Assembly (NCBI GenBank): GCA_023678885.1
Contig: CM042998.1
Span: 437,820 to 501,819, forward strand
Reading direction: 5' to 3'
DNA length: 64,000 bases
Source of the DNA: Pogostemon cablin
Lineage: Eukaryota > Streptophyta > Magnoliopsida > Lamiales > Lamiaceae
Shown: one piece after another, positions 1-11,600 of the stretch
How the letters are laid out: every line of letters starts with the position of its first letter
Position numbering within the stretch: position 1 is the stretch's first letter
Translations under genes and position numbers: made by a program
The notes under the pieces: model-generated
What the model was told of the DNA's origin: nothing
Database searches by the model: none
The model's input: only the letters and a program-made list of their open reading frames with translations

Positions 1-906
1 CAGAACCATTATCGAGGTAGTGGGAAGTTCCTAATAATCATCTCCCTCTGTCCCATTACACTCTTCACTATTTTCACATTTGTTTATCCCATTACACTCT
101 TCACCCTCCAAAATAGAAAAAGTTTCAACACAAATAACCTCTCTATATTATATTTTCAAAAATGTCATTCTCACCGAACATACATAACTTACTTTATCAT
201 TTACTCCTATATATTATTTAAATAGACCACAATACCCTCAAAAGTAAAAAAAGTTGGTAAAAAAACAATTTTTTCAACTCCGTATCTACGGTAAAAATGA
301 AAAGCTTACCGAGACGGAACAAACTCCCTATTTTTGTCGGAGTGCCTAATAAACACCGGTGTTCAATTGTAACAAACTCTTCAAGGAGCACTAGATATAA
401 ATCATCCCATAGAACCACCAAATCTAATAATCATAGCAAAACAAGTTTCATCAGATGCTAAGTTCTTATATGCCTTCATTTTAAAATTAAATAACTAAAT
501 GAACCGAGGAAGTCAAATTAAGGAAGAACATGCAAGACTTTGCCTTCTATGAGGGTCCATTATTTGCAAATTAGAAGTTAATAATCAAGCCTCTAGTAGT
601 TAGATTAAAACTCTATGGCTTATGCCTCCCAAGAATTACGATAAGACATCAGTTAGTACAGTAAGATGTAAACAAGGTTTAACATTCCACAACATTATCA
701 CAGCTTATAAGGTAAAATAAAATAGAATCCTGCATTATCAAATTCAAGAGTGCCATTATGATATTATAAAGTGTTCAAATGATATCATTTTGAACTTGGA
801 AAACAGAAAACCAAAGTGCAACTAATATCACATCATTAACCAGCTCTTTAAAAAATATATATAAATATACACATGAAACGCAGAAAAAAATAGAAGTTTA
901 AAGTAC
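1..906. other. AT-rich flank, no supported gene
   Basis: This stretch has no convincing exon. Near base 42 a CTCCCTCTGTCCCATTACA-like string resembles the end of a Stowaway MITE, and a related string recurs around 88-105, so a decayed MITE fragment is likely. A 67-codon minus-strand open frame at 218-421 has no recognisable domain. Confidence 0.4.
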
Positions 907-1034
907 CTGCAAAATAATGCAAGAGCAATTATTAAATAACGGGCAGATTTCAGGGGAAAAGCAACGCAGATGGGTAGAAGACAAAAATTTGGAGCAGAAC
1001 CTTCGAATCTAAGCTGAACTTGAGGGAGATTCAC
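907..1034 (-). other. possible first coding exon of a divergent gene
   Basis: Read on the minus strand, an ATG at 1034 opens 42 codons that end in a donor-like CAG|GTACTT at 907/906. The sequence upstream on that strand (about 1035-1180) is of mixed composition like a 5' leader and lacks the extreme AT bias of the surroundings. The peptide (starts MNLPQVQLRF) has a hydrophobic stretch near its end but matches no family I recognise. I could not find a convincing next exon in 1-900, so the rest would lie off the window or be non-coding. If real, it would share a promoter of about 300-400 bp with the metallophosphoesterase gene. Weak call. Confidence 0.25.
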
Positions 1035-1452
1035 CGGCTAGAGGCCATTTATCAAGATTAAAGACTCAATTTTTTTAGGGGTGGTGTAGATTGCAGTTTA
1101 GCTGATAATCGAAACCCACAAGCAAGAATTCGTGTTCTGATGATTGAAGAACGGAGAGTGTGTGTTCGTTAAAACTTAAAACCGACCCTTTTTAGCATAT
1201 GCAGGTTCACCTGTCAGACTCGCGATGACTGCAGATTACACACAAACCACAAAATGATAGCGCCACAAAGTCGCGTTTGTAAACAGCGGTTTTAATTCTT
1301 CTTACTCGTCTTTCTCCACGAGGGTCTAAAATTAATATTAATATATTAGAAATAATTAAACAATATAACTAATTTTTAAAGAAAATAAAATAAAGTTGCC
1401 CATAAATCAACCGAAATTTCCATAAATACAGAAGAAACTCAACAGAGGAGGA

Positions 1453-4400
1453 ATGGCAATTGTGTTTGTAATCAAAATATTTCTGCTACTCTTTGCAATT
1501 CCAATCTCCTCAGGAAACGAAGCCTATCTTGGCAATAGTAGTAATGGGAGTGTCAATAGCAATAAGAGAGAAGCAATAGAGCTAAATGGAACGCCGGATG
1601 ATCTGGTGTGGGTGGTACAGCTATCTGATCTCCACTTCAGCGTGCACCACCCTGAGAGGGCCCGAGACTTCACCAAAATTGTCGGCCCGGCCCTCTCCTT
1701 CGTCAAGCCTTCTTTGGTTATCCTCACTGGCGATCTCACGGGTGGGTTCCCGTAGAAATTAGTTTATACTATAATTTATTCTTAAACATACATACATATA
1801 TACATTTTTTAATTAAGAGTTGATTGGATGTGATAGAGTGGTTCTGGTTGATGATCCTGTCCTTTTGCTATTACTGTTCTTGCTTAGTTTATCTCATTAT
1901 GCTTTGATGAATGATAATTTGATCTTTGGGACTGCCCAAAAAAACATTTTCAAAATAATTGGTTTCTATAGGTATCACCTAAATAGGTAAAGAGTATATG
2001 AGGGTTGTTTATGAATTCTTGAGGTTTATAAACTGTATTGAGTTCAAACAAATGAGCATTCAGATAAATTATAACTAAGGACACATATTTTAGTACCTTT
2101 TAAGAGCAGACACTAACATGATACAGATTTGACTGTATGTGTTTGTGACCACATAAGGGATAAATGTGCATACCATTGACTATTTCAAGTGTACAATAGT
2201 ATATTCTTATTTGATTAGGGAAATCGATTGGTTCCTTAACAAGATGCTAGGGAAATATATTTTACATGTGAAAAGTCTTATGTTTAAAATAAAAAAACCT
2301 TCTTCCATGATTTTACTTAAGTTGCTTCATCAATTGTGTGTAATCTTTGGCTAATAATTTTGTTGGGCTTCGTTATCTTATCCTGTTGACTTATTTAATG
2401 TTTCAAGCTAAATTTAGAAGTTCACCTTTCTGTATCTATCAGATGGTAAAAGTAGGGATTTATTGACTATGAAACAAGATGAAGAGGAGTGGATCGAATA
2501 CCAGAAAGTAATGAAGGATGTTGTCCTCAGGAGTGGGCTTGACAAGAGGACTTTTTTTGATGTTCGAGGAAACCATGATAACTTTGGTGTTCCATTAATT
2601 GGTGGACCCTCTGATTTTTTCTCAAAATACAGCATCAACAGTCAGCTACAAAGAAGTGGAAAGGTCAATAGCGTCACAGTTCAGGTTGGTGACTACTCTT
2701 TAGTCTTGTATCATTGTGATGCTTTGATTATATTCCACTGTTAGAGCTCAAGCAAATTTCACATTTCCTTGAAAATTTTTCTTATTCTTAAGTGTACGTG
2801 ACCCACCATGCAGACCGGAGAAAGAAAGATTCTTTTCGTTGGGTTTGACAGCACAATGCCTTGTGGTTTACGGGGCCCAACCAACCTGTTTGGACACCCT
2901 ACAGATGAGATGTTAGAAGAACTAATTTCCGAGCTCTCACAGTGGGATTCTCAATCAGCTCAACCAATCACCAAAATATCCTTCGGACATTTCCCGCTAT
3001 CATTTTCTGCAGCGACAAAGTCTGGAAGGACCTTGCAAGAGATATTCACTGTTCACTCTTTGGCTGGCTACATATGTGGGCATTTGCACACAAAATTCGG
3101 TATGAACTTAAAGCGGTATCATCATTCAGTTCTGCATTCAAAAGATTTAGTCCAGCTGAATGGTCATCGAAGACTTAATGAGGATTCCTCTAATTGTTCC
3201 CGGGTGGCAGCAAGTGCTAATGGATTCTGGGAATGGGAAATGGGTGACTGGAGGAAGAGTAGAGCGATGCGCATTTTGGCTATTGATAGTGGTCGTATTT
3301 CATTCGTGGATGTCAACTTCCAGTCAGGTGCCAAGAAAACTATTATATTGCCAACATTTCCTTTAGACTCACGTTTTACTTCAACATCTTCACAAAGCTA
3401 TAAATGTGATATAGATGACCCATCTTCTTATGGGGCCATCAGAGCTCTGGTTTTCTCCACTTCTCCTATAATATCAGTTCTGGCTAAGGTATATGATTCT
3501 AACCCTGAAAAGCTCATTACCGTGTTGGAAACACCAATGACAAAACTTGCTGGGTCACGTGGTGACCTATATGTGGCCCCCTGGAACATTCAAGCTTTTG
3601 AGGATCCATCTCCTGAGAGATACCTACTTCAAATTGAAGCAACTGATATCATGGGTAGATCAACTACAACTGAACTCAGGCCATTCTCTGTAATTGGAAT
3701 TCCTGCCAGATTCACCTGGAGTTGGAAAGAATTTTTTGTGATGGGATGTCAATGGGACTCCTTGTACTACCCGATACTTTGGGGTTTTTATTGTTTTGTT
3801 TTTTCAATTCTAATCATTCCAAAGGTGCTCCTTTCTTTTTCAAAGAAGCGCTACACATATAAAATATTTAAAGCCAACAGAACCTTCAGGAATGGCCTTT
3901 TCTGGATCTTCATGGAACTATATAACATTCCTGCAGCATGGTTCTGTATGATAGCTTACTTGTTTTACCTTGTATTATGCCCTTGGTTACTTGGACAAGT
4001 TTTTACCCAAAGTGGAGAACGGGTATATATGACTTACAGAGGTTGGGTTTCAAGATCCAATCATTCAGGAAAGCTGGAATTTCTTGGAGATCCAGATGTA
4101 ATGGTGGTGGTTCTTCCACATCTCTTTTTTGTAGTTTTGCCAGCAGTAGTGATGATTATGGTGTTGGCTGCTGAAAGTGGGGCACATCGTGATTATCTTT
4201 TTTCTCTTTCAAGTAAGAAAAACGATGACTCTGATGGAGAACTTAAGGAATCTGATGTGCATCACAATTGCATAAATAGGCGCTGGCTTAGGAAATTGTA
4301 CCTTGTGGTTTCTTTGGCAATCGTTTGGAAGCATTTTAAGGTATGGTTTCCATTGCTTGTTATTTCATCATCCCTTTGGTAATGTCAAATTTGTTTCTTT

Positions 4401-4806
4401 CCATGTTTAGGTAAGGACTATAAGCATCAAAATATTTAGAGATAGATAGTCTTTCTTAATACAGTCCTCTAGGCCACGCTTGTTTCTTGTTTACCGTAAT
4501 TAATGCAGTAACATTCTTCTATTTTACCCCTAACGATCTTTGATTATAAAATTTGTTATAATATAGCATGAAGTGGAATAGCAATTCATTTCACTGGGAA
4601 CTACATGCAATACTGTTATGCTGTTTTGTTTACAGACAAATAATATTCATTGGTATGCAATATTGCAGAACTGCGTTGCTCTCATGAAAGCATATGAGAT
4701 GAATCCAATCCATTTCCCAATCTACAGCCTCGGGTTACCTATATTGCTGGCTTATACTATCTTGAAAACCGGTAAAAACTTGAGTGGACCATCGCCGACG
4801 CTATAG
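1453..4806 (+). CDS. TMEM62-like transmembrane metallophosphoesterase
   Basis: Four exons, 1453-1741, 2443-2684, 2814-4340 and 4669-4806, join in frame at GT-AG sites to give 731 residues. The product is the plant homologue of TMEM62 (Arabidopsis At3g03305 type), a calcineurin-like phosphoesterase on a membrane anchor. All metal-binding blocks are present: DLH (59-61), GDLTDG (about 93-98, formed across the first junction), GNHD (139-142), GH (235-236) and GHLH (266-269). A hydrophobic N-terminus (residues 1-20) looks like a signal peptide or anchor. The C-terminal third holds about five hydrophobic segments (about 493-520, 543-571, 606-630, 670-690, 702-719). The catalytic domain is therefore probably lumenal or extracytoplasmic. 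The natural substrate of this family is not established. The start is the first in-frame ATG, just after a purine-rich leader. Confidence 0.93.
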
Positions 4807-5691
4807 TGCAGATGCTGGTGGTTTTGTTTATGAGTTTAGGCTGAAAGGTCCTTTGATGATATATAGTAATGATGGCGTCTACCTGTTTCCGTTGTACTAA
4901 GATGTACTTTACAGAGAATGAGTTATGATCAAGAAAGAATTTTGAGAATATTTATTTTCACTCCAAACAGAAATTTGCTTGCTTCTTAGCATGTGAATCA
5001 TTGATAGATTTATCTCCATAAATTTCAAGTTATTTACTAATTAGCATTGAGAATACAGGCAAACCAACAAACCTAGAAATATTTCTTGAGGCTCCATAAG
5101 AAGTTGAGGAACTCTATGTCTGGCTCTACTCAATTCACTCATAGCACAAATGTTGACACTTGTTTTCCAAGAAGACAATCGAATCTTGACGTTAAGATGG
5201 ATCTTATTATACCCAAAAACCAGGGGGGGAGAGAGAGAGAGAGGTTTAACTTATGCCTAAAGTAAAGGGTATTTGCTTCAGTTGTTTCATTAAAGAGGAA
5301 GCAGTGAGGTTTTTCATTACATGGACCAGTTCATAATACAGGATTCAAATTTAATACAAATAACTGGCCCCAGATTCCCTACTTATGTAAGCGAACCATA
5401 CACAACGTATGATCATCATTCATCTACCCAACAACGATAAATAACCCAGCTATATATACAATACAACACCACTATGCATGTGTGGAGATTTCAAATAACG
5501 GTACATAAGGTCTACAGACACTTTATACAAATTATTTTTCACTACACTTCTTCGTTCTCTTCCGTTTCCGCATCCCTTTCACATTATATGCTCCTTTCTA
5601 ACGCTGAAACAGAAATGATTCCGGAATACCAAGAAGATTTTACACCATGCTGCTTCATATTTTGAGTCCAGCCAGCCAAGATATTGCTGGT
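4807..5691. other. convergent 3' region between two genes
   Basis: This spacer lies between the stop of the metallophosphoesterase gene (plus strand) and the stop of the ARIADNE gene (minus strand) and should hold both 3' UTRs. It contains a short G/GA microsatellite at about 5222-5243 and no supported coding sequence. Confidence 0.6.
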
Positions 5692-8600
5692 TCACCGGTG
5701 CTGCTGGCATATCTCGCAAACAGTGGATGCTCTAACATTGGCGTATGTGCAGTATTCACATGACCAACGGCCTGAATCATCTATGTTTCGGGAACTGCTT
5801 GATCGGGATGTTGTTCCTTTGCCCTTACCACCACCTTTTCCTTTGCTACTGCTACCTACATTCTGTGAACAACCTGCCCGACCACATGCAGCATCGGAGT
5901 CTACATCGGATAGACCATTTTCCAAAGCTTGAACGAGGTTTTCAAAGTAATTCTTTGTCACACTGCAGTCATCAAAATTGAAGGGGAAATTTAGTTTAGG
6001 TGTGGGCATAAATTTCTTTCCATTTGCAATTGCTTTGCCCATATGGAGCACTCTTTACAAAAGTAACAAGAAAGTTGAGTATCCCATCTCATAAAGTTGC
6101 ATACATAATGTATAAGGGAAACATTACCCTGACGGGATAAGTTTATTGCATAATGCGAAATGAGAGAAGGAAATAGGATTCAAATTTATTACCCTGACAA
6201 GTTTAAACCGAGAAACACTACAAGGTAGCAGTCCCTGATAGTAAAGCCATCTTTTCATAGAGTGCCAAAGTAGGAAAATATTTCAAGGCAACAAATGATG
6301 TAGCACAATCAGGAGTATATGGTCAAAAAGACTAACCTTGTCAATCCTGCCAACTTTGTTCTAAAATCATTGAAGTCTTTCGAAGGACCTTCAGAGTTGA
6401 GGAAGCCCTGAAATTCCTTTTCTGCACACTGGTGAAGCCTTTCTAAACCAGACTCCGCCTCACCTAACAAATCCAGAAATAAATATATGGTGCACACAAA
6501 AGACATTGATACAACCAAAAAGATCCAGATTGAAAAATTTTCTACCTTGTAGATACTCAAAAAACTGCTTCTTAGCATGTTCCAGCTCATCTAAATAATA
6601 TCCATATGCATAAGTCCATTTTAAAACTCGTCTACATTCAACAATCTGCAGAAGGCATAATGAAAAAGTTAAGAGAGAATTATATAAACGCTTCACTTGG
6701 AAGAGATCAGAGAATCAAAAATGTGTTTGTGGTTCCAATAAGCAGATAAATTATATGAGTTGGTCTCCTGTGAACCGGGTTTACGGTGTAAACCCGGTGG
6801 TCCCCCATTGATTTACACCCTAGCAATGCATAGGGTATAATAGGATAGGAAATTTGGAAGGGGGACCACACGGTTTACACCATGAACCCAGCTTACACAA
6901 GTGTTGGCCAAATTATAAATAACAACTGTTAAATAGCGCTTCTTGCAGATGAATCGACTAAACTACCTGATAGCAGTGCAAAAAAAAAAAAAAGACATCA
7001 AGACATACATGTCAGGCACAACATATAGGAAGCATCAAAAACTTAACTCTAAATCACAAAGGCAGCCCAAAGAAAGAGAGTTTCACAATCGTTGGCTTTT
7101 ATAGAGATGGAGATGTGTTGCAAATTTTGAAGTTAAATATCTCTACGTCAGCTAAGAGTAGGGGCTACAAGATAAAGATGTGACTGCAAGCAAGTTTTAT
7201 AACAACACTAAACACAAAAAATGGAACAGATTTCACAGATTTTTTCCTTTTTATCTTTTAGCAGACTAAGCACATCCAAGCAACCAATGCAAGCTCTATT
7301 TTATATGATGACAGATAAATCACAAAATGACTAAATTGTGATATCCACATTCCACCCACTATAAAAATATTTTCATCCTGAAATTTACCTGCTGCCAAGC
7401 CTCTATAATGAACTTAAGCTGAGATTCAGGCTGACACTGTGTATCGCTCAGCTTTTCTAGCTGCAAAAATACAATAAAGTAGTATTCATGAACTTATACA
7501 CGTATTACAATCTTTTATATATAGGCATCAGATTCATGTTCAATAATAAGCGTGTTGATTGTATATATCATTGCATAACAAGTCCAGTATATTTCTTGTT
7601 TATAACTGATCAACATAAAATGAGCTCAGCAGTCACCTTATGAAGCAAATTTTCTGGTTGCGGTCCTACATTATATCCACCAAATAATTGAAATTTCATA
7701 AGTAGGGATTTCCCATTAAAAAGCATACATCACAAATAATTTAACAAATTTATAACAATTGCGTACCAAGTAGATTATGCAAAATCTAAATGCACATTGT
7801 ATTAATGGCATCCATTTTTAATAAAATTGTCCAAGGATTACATATACATTATATAAAACGGAAATAAGTTAGTACATTTGAATTTACAGAAGAACAAATT
7901 AGAAGGAAATATTGTCCTCTCTAGTACTTAGGTGAACATAGCTCTCCAATATCTAAGACACAACTTAAAAAAATGACAAGAATAACGGCAAAGAAGAAAA
8001 TGAAGCTTTCACGATGAGAAAGGAAGCTGGAATGAGAAGATGGTTTGTGTACCTAAATGCACTTTAATTTAAATTATGCTATAATGGGTATATCAAGTTA
8101 TTCATATCCATGCATCATCTATGTTTTCAGGTGTATGACCTTTCCTCACCCCTTAAATAATTTTTTTTTTTCGTGAAAAAATGAATTCGCTGCCTCGCCA
8201 TTGAAAATTTCAAGTGCACTCATGCCTTCATGCCTATATGCACATTTGTTAGAAAAAATCAGAGATAAGAATAGTCCTTGAGTGCAGAGATTTCCTCTTT
8301 GCAAGTTCATAGTTCCATAGTGACTTGTCAAAAAGAAGCATATGATTTGTAAAAGGTAACTGGACGGCCCTCTCACTATCAAACAAAAACAAATCTGTAT
8401 GACTATACTATGCCACATACGGAAACCAGCTCACATGACCATTATATGGAAACAAGAAAGAACATAGTATTCACCTCTCAATATGCATATATGCTTTTAA
8501 GGTGAAAAACAAAAGAGTGGAGAATTTTCTTACATGTACTGTTTGCATTTGATGTAAATTCTCAATAGCTCGTTGCCTAGACTGCAGAAAGAATTTTTTT

Positions 8601-11600
8601 GAATTAGACAAAACTTATGTTAAAGAGGCAAAAATGCAAACCGACGAACAAGTTGGTGTGATAAGATAGTAAGATACAAAATGAAAACACACATAAAGGT
8701 TTGAGCAGAGTCAAGAATCAGCAAAATAAAACACAAAACCATGTAGTTGACCAAATTATACTAAATGCAATAACTAGCTATAAAGATGAGATTTATTATT
8801 TGTAATAAAGTGAAACATAAACATCACTTAAATCTCTGCTTGAAGTCATTTGACAAAAGATGTGCCACATTCTTAAATGTGCATTACAGCAATATCCAGA
8901 TTGCTTCAATGGAAGACTGAAAGAGCAGGGTTTTTACCTCAGATTGCTATTATACCAAAGGAAAGAATTAGAGAGATTTGGGGCAATGTGAGTTACATTA
9001 TGGATGAGGCCACCTTACCCATGGCACTCAAGATCTGATAGATGATCTGTACTATTTGGCCTCACGCAAGGAAAGAATAGGCATATCTCCTGAGGAACTA
9101 AGATGTGAATGATGAAAATTGCAGGCCAACTCAAGATGTACGTGAACAGACGATCAAATATAGTATAATATTCCATAAACATCAAGCCATCTCAACCACT
9201 GTCAAATCATATATTAAAATGCCAAGGTGCAAATCATGGAAAATAATCAATACATACCGACTGGTTAGTAGCCCATCTCTCATAGTAATGTGTGTATCTT
9301 TCTATAGAATTTTTTGCCATCTCTCTTCGTTTTTCAGCCTCATCATACTGTGACAATTGCTCAAGTTAATCAGATATAGTAATATTCCAGCAACAGGACA
9401 AAAGATGTAATCTTACCACTCCATCTTGTTTGGCTGCTTCATAGCGGTTACATGCATAAAATCCACCAGTTCTTTCACCATGTTCTGACCATACACCAAG
9501 GCACAACCTGAAAGCACATCCCTCTCAGATGACATACACGGAAAAGATAGGCCCTTAACTACTGATTACTGAAGGTATAGAATCACGAGGTGGAGATAAA
9601 AACTTAGAAACTTCTATCACGACCATTTGACTTTTTGATCATGCAAGAAACTTAAGGCCACAAAGACAACAGCACAATTGATAAATTCTTAATAGTCACA
9701 CACATATGGAAGCATAAAAAAGTATATAAAGTAATTGTTTGATAAAATATTTATCACACATACCAGCAAAACTCAAATTTACATGGTGGTGTGCATGTAA
9801 TATGCATGCAACCCTGATTCTTTTCAATTGGCCGCTTGCACTTTGGACAAGGTTTTGAATTAGCCAATATCCTGAAATAACATCATAGCGTAAGAGCATA
9901 ATTTGCACTATATGCACAGGGATATTTACATTTGCGTTAATGATAAAGTAGAAAAGAGTGAATACACAAATAAATCATAAAGCTAAACATAGAGAGCAAT
10001 ATCTCTCAGTAGTTACTGTCAACATACCAATTCATATTTTCAGATTCAGCACTATTTTTCATTATCCACTTAGCCACAGTTCCACAGTCAACTGGGCGAT
10101 GTGCTTCTTCAACGCACTGAGAGGGGTTTATAATTATTGACTCGTAGAATTTACGGTGTAATAATGAAATACTAAAATAAAAATAAGAAAAAAATAAAAT
10201 CCAGAAAAAAGCTTACACTCCAGCAAAAACTGTGGGAGCAACGGCATGTGACATCATAATTTCCACTACCCGCAATGTAATCTACAGCATAGACACAGCC
10301 TGGTGCCGGGCACCACTTCTTTGTCTGTCAACGAAAGAATTAGAATAAGAAAGAACTCAAGAGCACAAGGTATGTGTCAGCAAAGGAGATGAGAGCAACG
10401 GAAACCAATTCATTCTCGGAGGAACTCGAAACAATTATTTTTTAGATTGAGAGCCACCAAAGATAGAGATGTATATGAGCAGTTACTGGCCTTAGCCCTT
10501 GTATGAACAGTTATGGACTCTAAGGAGTTTCTAGATGCTAACAGCGGTTTGAGCCTAAAGCTTTATTCACAGCATATTTAATGAAGAAATTGAGCCCCAG
10601 ACTCGGAGAGATACAGCATTATGTATTATTAAGACCTAGGGATAGAGAGAAAAATGGAGTCAGTCCACATTACCAAAGATGAATACATGGTGGGAAGACA
10701 AATAAGAGAGGCTCAACTAATTTTATCCATTGAAATAGCTCAACGGGAGATAGAACATTCATGCATTAGGGCTTCTGTGAGATTTACCAAAAGACAGATT
10801 TTACAGCGAAATCAGCAACCATACCCAAATGCCTTACATAGCAAATATACAAAACAAGAAGGCCAAGAGATCGTGTTTCTGTTTGCGTCTAAACATCATT
10901 TTAAAGATCTGCTGTCATGATAAGAGTGATGAACGGGAGGGAGTGGAAAACAGAAATTGTGGATGAATATGCCAGATTATGAGGACGTTCTACAGTTCTA
11001 CTTTATTTTCTTGGTATCTATCAGTTCGTCGGCAAAACTCCAACAGAGACTAAAAATATTAAATTGAAATTTTATTGGTTTTGACTTCATATTAATACAA
11101 AGAAGTACTCTAATAAAGACCAGTCACTACATATTTGAAACTCATTTCCAATTTCATTTTCCAGAAGGACGAAAAGGGAATGCACATTAACTATGTTGAG
11201 AGTTCTGAATTGATAAAAATAAACCAAAAAAAAAAAAAGACAGAGAAGTTTAAAAAAAATTAAGTGCACTCTGCTTAGAAAGGGTTTAGGTCATATAAAT
11301 ATAAAGAAACTTTGTACCTTCCTATTATCTTCAACGAATGATCTCAAAAAGTAGCGATTATATCTCTCCTTGTCATCTTTGGAAGCCAATTTATTCACCA
11401 TATCCTTCCCGACAGCTGCACCACAAGATGGAATGGGACAACGCAACATCAAACACCCAGGTCCATCAATAATGGCTGTGTCTATGTATCCTGAGAATAA
11501 AGGTTGTAAGTAGAGTTTAGAAAATAAGAAACAAACATATTCTATGAAAAAGATAGGCATTCTGAATACTAATAACCTCATTTACATAATAGATGATTGT

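Noticed and set aside
5474..5665. 63-codon open frame in the convergent 3' region
   Set aside because: It lies in the presumed 3' UTR of the ARIADNE gene with no family signal.
7636..7680. Additional small exon in the ARIADNE gene (donor-like ATAAG|GTGACT on the minus strand)
   Set aside because: Exon 11 already joins exon 12 in frame and matches the family (MQT then LEKLSD); an extra exon would break the alignment.
10654..10920. 88-codon plus-strand open frame
   Set aside because: It is within the ARIADNE intron between exons 5 and 6; there is no recognisable product and no splice context.
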